Shown piece after piece: positions 6,871-16,654 of a stretch of DNA of 46,262 nt. The stretch is taken from contig JAAENB010000582.1 of NCBI GenBank assembly GCA_024224995.1, positions 1 through 46,262 of the forward strand. Reading direction: 5' to 3'. The DNA is from a bacterium. Lineage in GTDB: Bacteria; Spirochaetota; UBA4802; UBA5550. The notes beneath the pieces were generated by a model, which made no database searches, was not told the origin of the DNA, and saw only the letters and a list, made by a program, of their open reading frames with translations. Position 1 is the first letter of the stretch, and the number at the start of each line of letters is the position of its first letter. Position numbers and translations under genes: made by a program.

Positions 6871-9115
6871 CCCTTTCGATCTCGGAGATCCTGCTTAAAG
6901 CAAGCATGGAACTTGCGGTTTCACGAGCTTCTTCCATAGTAATACGGGAAAGGATCTTTTTTACCCGGGGGATGTAAACGGCATCCACACTCAGCGAGAC
7001 CCGGCCGATCCCAATTAAAAAAGGAACATATTTCTCATCATTGGCCATATCACCGCACACGGAGACATCAATATTATGCCGGGCTCCCGCGTCAGCAACG
7101 GCCTTCAGGGATTTTAAAATAGCAGGATGATGCGGTATATACAGGTCCGCGACCTTTTCATTGGTCCTGTCTACGGCGAGCGTATACTGTATAAGATCAT
7201 TCGTTCCCACGGATAAAAATCCGGCTTCCTTTGCCAGGTCGTCAATAATAGTAATAACCGAAGGAATCTCCACCATAAGACCAATCCGGGGATTTTCATT
7301 ATACTCAATTTGCTCTTTTTTGAGCGCTTTCATACAATCAAAAACGATATCCCTGGCGTGAATAAATTGATCCAGTGAAAATATCATGGGAAACATTATT
7401 CGCAAATCGATCCCTTTGCCTGCTCTTAAAATAGCCCGGATCTGCTGAATAAAAATGTCTTCATGTTTAAGGGAAAAACGGATGGAACGCATTCCCAGGA
7501 AGGGATTTTCTTCATTTTCGGTCTCATAATAAGAAAGAACTTTGTCGCCCCCAATATCAAGGGTCCGGAATGTTACGGGTTTTCCCTTCATGTCCTTTAC
7601 CAGTTTAGTGTATACAACAAGCTGCTCCTCTTCGGAAGGGAAATCGTTGCGTATTAGAAAAGGAAATTCCGTCCGGTATAAGCCGACTCCATCAATCTCT
7701 ACCTCTTTGAGATGATTAATATCAGACAAAAGATTTACGTTCACCATTACTTTCACGGCGGTTCCGTCTTTCGTGCGGGCAGGCTGTTTATAAACATCAT
7801 CCTGTTCCAGGAGATGATCCCGTGCCCTGTTCCTCTCTTCAAAGGTAGCGATAATTTCGGTAGAAGGATTAAGATATATATTACCCAGTTCCGCGTCCAA
7901 CAGTATTGTGGTCTCTTCGGGAATATCCAGGAACCCGGGATCATCAGTAAAAATAAGCGGAATCTCAAGCGATCTCGCAAGAATAGAGATATGTGACGTC
8001 ACCCCGCCGCTCACAAGAATTATTCCTTTGATGTCCTCAGCAGACATTTTGAGAAGCTCCGAGGGGAACAATTCCCGGGCGATTAGTATGTGGCCTTCGT
8101 ATTGATGGGTCACGGTTTCTTCGGATATAATATTTCCAATAATCCTGTTCGCCAGGTCCTCAATATCATGAACCTTTTCCCGTATAACCAGGTTTGGGCT
8201 CACTGAAAAAATATCCCGGTACTTTTCATAAACACCAATAACAGCATTCGGAGGGTTAAGCCCTGCCTCAATATGCTTCCGCATCCCCCCAATAAAGCCA
8301 TTGTCTTTAAGCATTAAAAGATGAGCGGCAAAAATAAGCGAAGCAGCATCACTCAATTTTTCCTCAACCTTTTTTTGCAGCTCCTCAAGCTGGTCTTCAG
8401 TAGCAGCCACTGCCCGGTTAAAATCATCAAGCGTGTAAGAAACAGCAAAATCTTTCTGTCCAACAAAGCCATCCGTACCGGTTCCGGCAACCACCGCTTG
8501 AGCATACGCGTATCCCTCGGAAGCTGCTTTTCCTTTAATAAGTGTCCGGCACGAAAAGTCCATGCAGCTGGTTCTTTTTCCCTGTTCTCCGGAAGCCGGA
8601 CTAAACAACGGCATCAGCAATTTTACGTTTTCTATCATAGACGCGAGCTGGTTAGCTGTTGCCCGCATGGCCATTATATCCTGCTCAACAAAAAAAACAT
8701 TCTCCGGCCGCTGCACAACAAGAACCCCAATCCGGGCATTGCCCCGGATAATGGGTACTGCCAGGAAAGACTGAAATAATTCTTCATTGGTTCCGGGGTA
8801 ATATTTATAATTCGGATTCTCCTCCCCACACCGTTCGCAAACCGGTTCCAGGTTCAATAACGCCGTACCGGCAAGTCCTTCCCCAAGGTTCATTGTTATT
8901 TTGTTTATAAAATCAGGATTCAATCCTCTTGTTGCCTGCAGCACCAGCTCTTCGGTCTGTTCATTGTACATATAAATAGAACAGACTTCCGCGTTCATAT
9001 GATCGGCAACCATTTCCACAATCATCTGGAGGAAGTCGGCCAGACTCATACTCTCTTCAAACAGACTGTTGAGATCTCCTATATCGCAAAGCATTTTAAT
9101 ATGATCGGTCTTCAT
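6797..9115 (-). CDS. ptsP: GAF-domain phosphoenolpyruvate-protein phosphotransferase (enzyme I, PtsP type)
   Basis: The 772-residue protein combines an N-terminal GAF sensor domain (about 1-165) with a full enzyme I: HPr-binding region (195-330), phospho-histidine domain with GGVTSHISILARS (His375), and the PEP-binding barrel (430-730). The barrel includes TLDIGGDK, GMRSIR, MVEIPS and VCGDMAND. It would transfer phosphate from PEP to an HPr-like protein, as in the nitrogen-type PTS. No HPr or EIIA gene is visible in the window. The last 20 or so residues (KEGREKVKGERQENEERIL) are charged and encoded by a purine-rich intergenic repeat, so the conserved protein ends near residue 750. The active-site Cys of the family is present in VCGD. 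Confidence 0.92.
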   Translation of the reverse strand: MKTDHIKMLCDIGDLNSLFEESMSLADFLQMIVEMVADHMNAEVCSIYMYNEQTEELVLQATRGLNPDFINKITMNLGEGLAGTALLNLEPVCERCGEENPNYKYYPGTNEELFQSFLAVPIIRGNARIGVLVVQRPENVFFVEQDIMAMRATANQLASMIENVKLLMPLFSPASGEQGKRTSCMDFSCRTLIKGKAASEGYAYAQAVVAGTGTDGFVGQKDFAVSYTLDDFNRAVAATEDQLEELQKKVEEKLSDAASLIFAAHLLMLKDNGFIGGMRKHIEAGLNPPNAVIGVYEKYRDIFSVSPNLVIREKVHDIEDLANRIIGNIISEETVTHQYEGHILIARELFPSELLKMSAEDIKGIILVSGGVTSHISILARSLEIPLIFTDDPGFLDIPEETTILLDAELGNIYLNPSTEIIATFEERNRARDHLLEQDDVYKQPARTKDGTAVKVMVNVNLLSDINHLKEVEIDGVGLYRTEFPFLIRNDFPSEEEQLVVYTKLVKDMKGKPVTFRTLDIGGDKVLSYYETENEENPFLGMRSIRFSLKHEDIFIQQIRAILRAGKGIDLRIMFPMIFSLDQFIHARDIVFDCMKALKKEQIEYNENPRIGLMVEIPSVITIIDDLAKEAGFLSVGTNDLIQYTLAVDRTNEKVADLYIPHHPAILKSLKAVADAGARHNIDVSVCGDMANDEKYVPFLIGIGRVSLSVDAVYIPRVKKILSRITMEEARETASSMLALSRISEIERVLDRGKEGREKVKGERQENEERIL

Positions 9116-9244
9116 TATATAACCCTGTTTTATGATTTATCATCAGCTCATCAACTATTCTTCGAATTGTCAATAAATTAATAACACCGACAACACCTTG
9201 CATTATGTTTAGCTATAATCTATCTGTGACATAACAAAAATCTT

Positions 9245-9272
9245 TTGACAATCAGGATAAAAATAGTATATT
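9245..9272 (+). promoter_or_regulatory. Sigma-70-like promoter of the sensory operon
   Basis: TTGACA at 9245-9250 and TATATT at 9267-9272 are separated by 16 bases. Transcription would start near 9279, leaving a 30-base leader with GAGGAGG ahead of the ATG at 9310. It is the only clear promoter upstream of the six co-directional genes ending at 19259. Confidence 0.65.
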
Positions 9273-9309
9273 ATTAGCAGATACTGATATCACAGAAGAG
9301 GAGGTTATA

Positions 9310-9765
9310 ATGCGAACCTTTGATCCAGGCGGTAATAAATTCGTAAACCTTATTGAAGAGCATCATCAAGAGATTATAGAACACTTTATGAATGATATTC
9401 TCAAAAATTCAAAAACCTCAGGCTACCAAAATCTCAACAGGAAAGAAATATATAATATCGGGGACAGGGTATATAGAGAATTATCCAAATTTGTTTCCGG
9501 CGGCCATACTGAAGATGATGTAGGCAAACTGTATAAAAAAATCGGGCAGAAACGCTATAACCAGGGAATACCATTTTCGCATGTATTCGAAGCCCTGGTG
9601 CTTCTGAAGCGTCATCTCTGGCTCTATGTACAGGAAAATCTTGAACTGGAAATCAGTGACCTTCAGCAGGCAATAGCTCTTAGTAATAAAGTGGTACTCT
9701 TCTTCGATAGGGCTGCCCTGTTTATGCTTGAGGGGTATGAGAGTGAAATATATAAAAAATTCTAG
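9310..9765 (+). CDS. RsbR N-terminal-like sensor protein (RsbRD_N fold)
   Basis: This is a 151-residue, all-helical soluble protein. Blocks such as IGQKRYNQGIPFSHVFEAL followed by LLKRHLWLYVQENL match the pattern of the N-terminal domain of RsbR-type stressosome proteins and of some kinase N-termini, a non-haem globin-like fold. Here it stands alone without a STAS or kinase domain. A strong GAGGAGG is in front of the ATG. As first gene of the operon it may be the input module for the CheW-like and kinase proteins that follow. The family call is by pattern only, and the signal it senses is unknown. Confidence 0.65.
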   Translation: MRTFDPGGNKFVNLIEEHHQEIIEHFMNDILKNSKTSGYQNLNRKEIYNIGDRVYRELSKFVSGGHTEDDVGKLYKKIGQKRYNQGIPFSHVFEALVLLKRHLWLYVQENLELEISDLQQAIALSNKVVLFFDRAALFMLEGYESEIYKKF

Positions 9766-9780
9766 TTCTCAAGCAATAGA

Positions 9781-10308
9781 GTGCTGTTGAGCATGAATAA
9801 ACAGGTACACAAAAACATGGAAAGTCATGATCCAAATGGGATAGAAATCTCTTCGAAAAAAGAGATTTTAACCAATTGTGTTATATTTAATCTTGACTCC
9901 CAAATCTTCGCCATTGAGATTTTCTATATTCAGGAGATAACCGGACTGGTTGAGATAACATACCTGGAGGGCGGAAAACCATATTTTATAGGAACGATAA
10001 ATCTGCGTTCCTTTATTACTCCTGTTATTGACCTGCGAATAAGGTTCAACATACCACAGCGGGAATATGACAGCACCACTGTAATACTGGTCGTAGAAGC
10101 AAAGATGAAACTGCTGGGACTCATAGTCGATTCCATATCCGATATTACTGCCATACCATTACATGAGATAAAAGACATGCCGGAATTTACTCCTCCGGTA
10201 GAAGAAAACTTTATTAAAGCAGCGGCCGGGGACAGCAGCAATATAATTACGATCCTGAATGTTGAAGAAATATTATTTGCGGAAAATATTTTCAGCAACG
10301 TACAATAA
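9781..10308 (+). CDS. cheW: CheW-like coupling protein
   Basis: The 175-residue product has an extra 30-residue N-terminus and then one CheW domain: CVIFNLDSQIFAIEIFYIQEI, YFIGTINLRSFITPVIDLR, and LGLIVDSISDITAIP. CheW proteins are two-SH3-like-lobe adaptors that link chemoreceptors to CheA. No receptor or CheA lies in the window, so here it may couple other partners of the sensory operon. The start is uncertain: GTG at 9781, ATG at 9793 and ATG at 9817 are all in frame and none has a strong ribosome binding site. The gene is 15 bases after the sensor gene and 11 bases before the next kinase. Confidence 0.85.
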   Translation: MLLSMNKQVHKNMESHDPNGIEISSKKEILTNCVIFNLDSQIFAIEIFYIQEITGLVEITYLEGGKPYFIGTINLRSFITPVIDLRIRFNIPQREYDSTTVILVVEAKMKLLGLIVDSISDITAIPLHEIKDMPEFTPPVEENFIKAAAGDSSNIITILNVEEILFAENIFSNVQ

Positions 10309-10319
10309 GGAGCAGGGGG

Positions 10320-12104
10320 ATGAGTCGAAATAACGAAAATCTTAATAATGACAACATTGCCTTTGCAGCTGAAAATGAAAAACCATGGAAGCTAATAATT
10401 GCCGATGATGAAGAAGAAGTGCAATCTATCACCCGGATGCTTCTTCTTGACTTCTCTTTTATGGGAAGAAAGCTGGAGATATTAAGTTCTTATTCCGCCA
10501 CAGAGACCATGGAACTATTCAAGAATAATCCCGATACTGCCCTTATTCTTCTTGATATTGTAATGGAAAATAACCAAAGCGGTTATAAGGTAATTCGATA
10601 CATCCGCGAGAAGCTGGACAATCACACTGTCCAGATTATTCTTCGAACAGGGCAGGCAAAGCACGAGCCCCAAAAAAACATCGTTGAAAAATACGAAATA
10701 AACGATTACCAGTCCAAAACCGATTTAACTGCTCATGAATTATTTACCACATTAATGTCCTTATTTCGCGCCTACGAGACAGCCTCTTCCTATGAAATGC
10801 TTAACCGGGAGCTTAAAGAGCGCAATAAAAAAATAAAAATTATGAATGAGCTGGTGATCCAATCGGGGGAAGAACGAAGAAAAAGCGAAGAGCTGTACCG
10901 CCTGCTTGTGGAAACAATGACCGATGGGCTGGTCCTGGTAGATAAAAATATAATGTTAACCTACGTTAATCCCAGGATATGTGAATTGCTGGAATACTCA
11001 AATGATGAAATGGTTGGCCGCTATATTTTTGATTTTTTCGATAAACCAAACACCGCCATATTACAAGACCAGATCGACCGGCGGAAACACGGAGAGGAAG
11101 CTCCATACGAAATTGAATGGACCGGGAAAAACGGAAATAAACTTTCCACAATAATGTCTCCCAAGGCGATATTCGATCCCAATTCAAATTTTTTGGGCAG
11201 TTTTGCAGTAATTACGGATATAACCGGGAGAAAGAGAACAGAAGAAAAAATAAAAATACTGAATACGGAACTGGAGCAGCTGGTAAACCAGCAATTTGCC
11301 GAACTTGCGGAAAAAAATATCGCTTTGTATGAATCTTTGGAGACCATCCAGGCAACAAAAGAACAGCTCATCCTTACGGGAAAAATGGCGGATCTTGGCA
11401 ATCTGGTAGCGGGAGCAACCCATGAAATTTCAACTCCCCTGGGGATTGGGATGACTGCGGCCACGTTTTTAGAGGAAGAAACCGGAAAAATATCAAAACT
11501 AAAAGAAAAAAACATTATGAAGCGGTCCGATTTTGATGCATACCTGGAAGTCGCAACCGAGTCCTCCCGCATTCTCATTTCTAATATTAGACGTTCGGCA
11601 GAGCTTTTCAGAAGTTTTAAAATCATCGCGGTTGATCAATGCAATGAGGAAAAAAGAAAATTCAAGGTACGTGAGTACATTGATGAAATACTGTTAAGTA
11701 TGCGCCCCAGGCTTAAAAAAACAGAACATGAAATTACTATTGCCTGTTCCAACAATCTTGAGATCTTCAGCTATCCCGGTGCTTTTTCCCAGATCATCAG
11801 CAACCTGGTAATTAATTCCCTCATACATGGATTTGAACAGATTCAGAAAGGAAAAATTGAAATAACAGTGACCCCGGACAAGACCAATCTCATAGTCATC
11901 TATAAGGACAATGGAAAAGGGATCGAGAAAAAACTAATCCCAAAAGTATTCGATCAGTACTTTACAACCAGGCGTGGTAAAGGAGGAAGCGGCCTTGGCA
12001 CGTATATTATTCATAATATTGTAACAGAAAAACTGAAAGGTACAATCACCTGCGAGAGTGATATGGGAAAAGGCGTAACCTTTACAGTAACGATGCCGCT
12101 ATAA
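10320..12104 (+). CDS. Receiver-PAS-histidine kinase
   Basis: The 594-residue cytoplasmic protein has an N-terminal receiver (25-155; acidic pair Asp29-Asp30, phospho-acceptor Asp79 in LLDIVM, Lys133) of the type whose tail reads ILRTGQ...INDYQSKT. A PAS domain (190-305) and a coiled coil (305-350) follow. The kinase core has VAGATHEISTPL with His368, an N-box (NLVINSLIHGF), DNGKGI and GGSGLG. A receiver placed before the kinase suggests the protein receives phosphate or a signal from another kinase and passes it on. AAGGAG lies nine bases before the ATG. No transmembrane segment is seen. Confidence 0.9.
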   Translation: MSRNNENLNNDNIAFAAENEKPWKLIIADDEEEVQSITRMLLLDFSFMGRKLEILSSYSATETMELFKNNPDTALILLDIVMENNQSGYKVIRYIREKLDNHTVQIILRTGQAKHEPQKNIVEKYEINDYQSKTDLTAHELFTTLMSLFRAYETASSYEMLNRELKERNKKIKIMNELVIQSGEERRKSEELYRLLVETMTDGLVLVDKNIMLTYVNPRICELLEYSNDEMVGRYIFDFFDKPNTAILQDQIDRRKHGEEAPYEIEWTGKNGNKLSTIMSPKAIFDPNSNFLGSFAVITDITGRKRTEEKIKILNTELEQLVNQQFAELAEKNIALYESLETIQATKEQLILTGKMADLGNLVAGATHEISTPLGIGMTAATFLEEETGKISKLKEKNIMKRSDFDAYLEVATESSRILISNIRRSAELFRSFKIIAVDQCNEEKRKFKVREYIDEILLSMRPRLKKTEHEITIACSNNLEIFSYPGAFSQIISNLVINSLIHGFEQIQKGKIEITVTPDKTNLIVIYKDNGKGIEKKLIPKVFDQYFTTRRGKGGSGLGTYIIHNIVTEKLKGTITCESDMGKGVTFTVTMPL

Positions 12105-12121
12105 CGAGCCCGGGAGCAGAA

Positions 12122-15100
12122 ATGGAAAGGAGCCGATACGACAACACAAACCATTTTACTGATGAGTCATACGGTATGGCTGATTGGGTATGGGAAATCG
12201 ACCGGAAGGGAATCTACACGTTTATATCGGAAAACGTGTGCCGCATACTGGGCTATCAATCGACAGAGCTTATAGGAACCAGTCTCTTTGATTGGATAGA
12301 GGAAGAAGAAAGCGGGAAAATAAAAAAAGTGTTTCATAGAATACGTTCCCAGGCATACCCAATAATTGATCTTGAAACCTGGCGCCTTACGAGGGAAGGA
12401 GAGCCGGTATGTATATTAACCAATGGGATTCCCATTCTTAACGAAGAAGGTACCGTTACCGGTTTCCGCGGAGTAGACAAAGACATAACACGGTTAAAAC
12501 ATACCGAAAAAGATCTCCTTAACAGCCGGGAACGATATAGACGAATAACAGAGGCAATTACGGACTACATCTATACTGTCCGGGTCGAAGACGGATGCGC
12601 TGTTGAAACTATCCATAGCCCTGCCAGTGCCGTTATTACCGGGTATACTCCCGATGAGTTTGCGATGAATCCCCATCTCTGGATATTAATGGTTCATAAA
12701 GATGACCGTGACGCAGTAAAGGAACAAGCCCGGCAAATACTTACGGGAATAGCCGTCCCTCACCTGGAACACCGCATAATACGGAAAGACGGCACCCCCC
12801 GGTGGGTAAAGAATTCGTTTGTTCCAAATTATAATGCAAACGGCACACTCCTGTCGTACGATGGCGTTATCCGTGACATTTCCGAACGCAAAAATATCCA
12901 GGACCGGCTTCAGTACCGGGCCGAATTCGAACGTATCATTTCCAACATTTCAGCGAAGTTCATTAATCTTCAACCCGATGAGATCAACAGGGGAATTGAT
13001 GAAGCCCTGAAGCTTATTGGCGAATTTTCTAAAGTCGACCGGTGCTACATCTTCCAGGTATATGAAAACGGGACAAAAGTTGACAATACTCATGAATGGT
13101 GCGCGGAAGGGGCAGCCCCCCAGGTAAAAAACCTAAAAGCTATCAACCTGGACCTGTCTTCATGGATCACCCAAAAATTAAAAAGACTTGAGGTAATACA
13201 CATCCCCAGTATTGAAGCCATTCCGCAGGAAAGGGAAAAGGTGAAACAATTTTTCCGGAACCGGGAAGTTAAATCCATGATAACCGTTCCAATGGTTTCA
13301 CGGGGACTCCTCATTGGCTTCTTCGGCTTCGACACAGTTCATTCTGAAAAAAGCTGGTCCGAGGAAACCATTACCCTGCTAAAGATCATTAGCGAAATAT
13401 TCACCAATGCCATTGAACGAATGGGATATGAAAAAGCACTGATAGAATACCGGGAAAACCTGAAAAAACTTGTCGAGGAACGGACAGCGGAATTAACGGC
13501 ACTAAACAAATTGCTTCGGGAAGAAGTGAATGAACATAGAATGGCGGATATCGCGCTCCGGGACAGTGAAGATAAATTTAGAACAATCTCAGCTTCCGCT
13601 CCGGACGCGATTATTATAATCAACAATTCCGGGGAAATCACCTATTGGAATGATTCAGCTGAAAAAATATTCGGCTATACAAAAGAGGAAATAACCGGAA
13701 CCGAACTGTCCTCATTACTGCCTTTTCATAGCTACGATACCCTTATTAAAAAGGGGTATAACAAATTTGCCAGGATTCGGACTCATGCCAGCAAAGACCG
13801 TATTCTTGAATTGACGGCAATTAAAAAAGACGGATCAGAAATCCCTGTTGAAATTTCCATATCATCCATAAAACTGGAGGACCGGTGGAACGCTATCGGG
13901 ATCGTGCGGGATATTACGGAACGAAAGAAATCGGAACGCCAAATATCACGGCTGGCAACAGTAATAGAACAGGTTAATGAATCAGTTGTTATTACAAACC
14001 TGAAAGGCTCAATTGAGTATGTTAATCCTTTTTTTGAACGATCCACCGGGTATAGCGCTTCCGAAGTACTGGGGGAAAATTCAAGAATACTAAAAAGCGA
14101 ACTCAATAAACCGGAAGTCCATAAAAAATTGTGGAATACCATCAGCGACGGGAACATCTGGCAGGGGACTCTTCGAAATAAGCGAAAAGATGGAGTCCTC
14201 TTTGATGAGGAAGCGAGTATTTTTCCCATAAAAGACAGTTCCGGAAACATTATAAACTATGCAGCCGTTAAGCGGGACATTACGGAACGGAAAATTGCCG
14301 AAGAAGAATTAATCAAACACTCCCGGGCTGTAGAACAAAGCCTCAACTCCGTAATGATTACCGGGAACGATGGGACCATTGAGTACGTAAACCCAAAATT
14401 CTCGGAAATTACGGGTTATTCCTATGAAGAAGTTATGGATAAAAATATTTCCGGTTTCCTTCAGCAGGTCCCGGTAGAACCTGACGGTTCGTATGAAGAT
14501 ATATGGGGAATATTGAACACAAAAGGCGTGTGGGAAGGTGAATTATATAACAACAAAAAAAACGGCACCTATTTCTGGGAATTTGCTTCAATTTCTCCTG
14601 TTAAAAATCCCGAAGGTGAGATTACCCACTATCTTAAGGTTGCGGTTGATATTACCAAACGAAAGGCTTCCGACAGGAAACTGCTGTCGGCAATGGAACG
14701 GGCAGAAGTTGCGAACCGCATAAAAAGCGAATTTCTTGCCAACATGAGTCATGAGATCAGGACACCCATGAACAGTATCCTCGGGTTTATTGAACTCCTG
14801 GGAAACACCTCTCTTGATGAAAAACAGGATGAGTATGTCTCAATAATAACCAGCAGTTCAAAGACACTCCTGGGGATCATCAATGACATTCTCGATTTTT
14901 CCAAAATTGAGAGCGGCAAGCTTGAAGTTGATGCCATCACCTTTTCTCCTGAAGATGAATTCGAACCGCTTATTGAACTCTTCGCGGTAAAGACCAATGA
15001 AAAAATTATAGATCTAATTGAATATATTTCTCCGGAACTTCCCGAATTTATCATAGGAGATCCACTTAGAATAAAACAGGTTTTAAGCAACCTTATTAGC

Positions 15101-16636
15101 AACGCAATAAAATTTACTCCCGAATACGGACGGGTTTTTGTTGAAATAAAACCAGTGGAAAATTCCGGTGATCCCTGCGGCATTATCTTCTCTGTTACCG
15201 ACACAGGGATAGGAATAGAAGATGACAAACAAAAAACTATTTTTGAAGCCTTTTCACAGGCAGACGGTTCCGTTAGCAGAAAATACGGCGGAACAGGACT
15301 TGGACTGTCCATTTCTTATAATCTTGTTAAGCTCATGAACAGCGAACTTCACTTAAAGAGCGCAATAAACGAAGGAAGTACTTTTTCTTTTCAGCTCGAC
15401 TTCCCGGTTAGCAAAAAAAACAGAATAATAACCAGGCGAAACTATTGTAAAGATATAAACTACTATCTGTATACTCCCGGCAATAAATGGAATCAACAAC
15501 TGGAGGTTATTGAACGGTACCTGGAATCATTTAATTGTCATATCGACAGGATCAGCAGCAAAACAAAATTCAATGAACTTCCTCCCCGGAGTTTGATTTT
15601 TATCCTTTATTCATCATTTCCCGATTCATTAACTAAAAGTGAAAAGCGGAAAGAGATACAAGAAATCCGAAAGAATAACAACAATCAGGATAATCCTTTC
15701 TCTATTATCCTGATTGCCAATGAAAGAGAAAAAGATGGGGTTTATATTCTAAAGAATACTGTTTCCGATGTTATCTACCAACCGGTGAACGGTTCCAAAA
15801 TATTAAATGCCATTATAGGGGGACAGCACGGAAAGATCATGACCGATGAAACAAACCGGGAACAGCACATCCTTGCGGACCCCAGGTTCACGGGCAAAAC
15901 CCTGGTTGTGGAAGATAATGATATCAACCAGAAACTCATTTCCATTATGCTGGAGGAATTAGGGATTGAAGTGGAAATAGCCAATAACGGCGAAGAAGCT
16001 GTCGACAAATTCCGGAACAACACCTACGATCTTATTTTAATGGATGTGCATATGCCGGTAATGGACGGCATAGAAGCCACCAGGCAATTGCTGAGTATGG
16101 AAAAACAGGAAAAACGAATTCATACTCCCATTGTTGCTTTAACCGCCGACGCAATAAGCGGAGACAGGGAAAAACTTATTAACCAGGGAATGGACGATTA
16201 CCTGTCAAAACCGATCAATACCACAAGGTTAATCAAAATACTACAGCTATACCTGCATCAGGATACTATCGAAAAAAATAAAGACGAAATTCCATATGAA
16301 CTGCATGCTGCCGCCAGTGATATGGGAGTTAAGGTAAACGTTTTAAAAAAACTTTTAATAAAATTCCTTACAGGAACAGAAAGATATACAACTGCAATTC
16401 AACAAAGGCTTGAACAAAATTCATATGAAGCCGTTTTCCAGGAAGCCCATAAATTAAAAGGAGCAGCACTTAATTTACGGCTGGAACAACTGGCTGCCCT
16501 TTCCCTGGAACTGGAAAAAAACGCAAAAATAAAAAATAATATTGATTCTTTTCTCATCCTGGATAAAATAGTAGAAGAAATTAACCGGTTAAAAATCAGG
16601 GAATTCTCAACAATTATTGATCAGGCCGAAGAATAA
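12122..16636 (+). CDS. Multi-PAS/GAF hybrid sensor histidine kinase with receiver and HPt
   Basis: This 1504-residue soluble kinase has, in order: PAS (15-125), PAS (138-257), GAF (265-435), coiled coil (440-475), PAS (480-603), PAS (608-723), PAS (732-848), HisKA with SHEIRTP (His877), and HATPase (975-1095; NAIKFTP, DTGIGI, GGTGLG). A degenerate receiver-like segment (about 1100-1235), a true receiver (1258-1375; Asp1308 in LMDVHMP, Lys1363) and an HPt domain (AHKLKGA, His1443) complete the chain. It can therefore run a whole His-Asp-His relay alone, with one or both receiver proteins of the operon as final target. No transmembrane helix is seen. The segment at 1100-1235 has a receiver-like strand/helix pattern but no phospho-acceptor motif. 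Confidence 0.93.
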   Translation: MERSRYDNTNHFTDESYGMADWVWEIDRKGIYTFISENVCRILGYQSTELIGTSLFDWIEEEESGKIKKVFHRIRSQAYPIIDLETWRLTREGEPVCILTNGIPILNEEGTVTGFRGVDKDITRLKHTEKDLLNSRERYRRITEAITDYIYTVRVEDGCAVETIHSPASAVITGYTPDEFAMNPHLWILMVHKDDRDAVKEQARQILTGIAVPHLEHRIIRKDGTPRWVKNSFVPNYNANGTLLSYDGVIRDISERKNIQDRLQYRAEFERIISNISAKFINLQPDEINRGIDEALKLIGEFSKVDRCYIFQVYENGTKVDNTHEWCAEGAAPQVKNLKAINLDLSSWITQKLKRLEVIHIPSIEAIPQEREKVKQFFRNREVKSMITVPMVSRGLLIGFFGFDTVHSEKSWSEETITLLKIISEIFTNAIERMGYEKALIEYRENLKKLVEERTAELTALNKLLREEVNEHRMADIALRDSEDKFRTISASAPDAIIIINNSGEITYWNDSAEKIFGYTKEEITGTELSSLLPFHSYDTLIKKGYNKFARIRTHASKDRILELTAIKKDGSEIPVEISISSIKLEDRWNAIGIVRDITERKKSERQISRLATVIEQVNESVVITNLKGSIEYVNPFFERSTGYSASEVLGENSRILKSELNKPEVHKKLWNTISDGNIWQGTLRNKRKDGVLFDEEASIFPIKDSSGNIINYAAVKRDITERKIAEEELIKHSRAVEQSLNSVMITGNDGTIEYVNPKFSEITGYSYEEVMDKNISGFLQQVPVEPDGSYEDIWGILNTKGVWEGELYNNKKNGTYFWEFASISPVKNPEGEITHYLKVAVDITKRKASDRKLLSAMERAEVANRIKSEFLANMSHEIRTPMNSILGFIELLGNTSLDEKQDEYVSIITSSSKTLLGIINDILDFSKIESGKLEVDAITFSPEDEFEPLIELFAVKTNEKIIDLIEYISPELPEFIIGDPLRIKQVLSNLISNAIKFTPEYGRVFVEIKPVENSGDPCGIIFSVTDTGIGIEDDKQKTIFEAFSQADGSVSRKYGGTGLGLSISYNLVKLMNSELHLKSAINEGSTFSFQLDFPVSKKNRIITRRNYCKDINYYLYTPGNKWNQQLEVIERYLESFNCHIDRISSKTKFNELPPRSLIFILYSSFPDSLTKSEKRKEIQEIRKNNNNQDNPFSIILIANEREKDGVYILKNTVSDVIYQPVNGSKILNAIIGGQHGKIMTDETNREQHILADPRFTGKTLVVEDNDINQKLISIMLEELGIEVEIANNGEEAVDKFRNNTYDLILMDVHMPVMDGIEATRQLLSMEKQEKRIHTPIVALTADAISGDREKLINQGMDDYLSKPINTTRLIKILQLYLHQDTIEKNKDEIPYELHAAASDMGVKVNVLKKLLIKFLTGTERYTTAIQQRLEQNSYEAVFQEAHKLKGAALNLRLEQLAALSLELEKNAKIKNNIDSFLILDKIVEEINRLKIREFSTIIDQAEE

Positions 16637-16654
16637 GGGTAGAGTAAAAAAAAC

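Noticed and set aside
8321..8779. 152-codon plus-strand frame inside ptsP
   Set aside because: Antisense to well-conserved enzyme I sequence, with no ribosome binding site or recognisable domain.
11021..11626. 201-codon minus-strand frame
   Set aside because: Opposite strand of the PAS-kinase region. Composition (Ser/Phe/Ile-rich) is a mirror of the Lys/Glu/Asn-rich coding strand.
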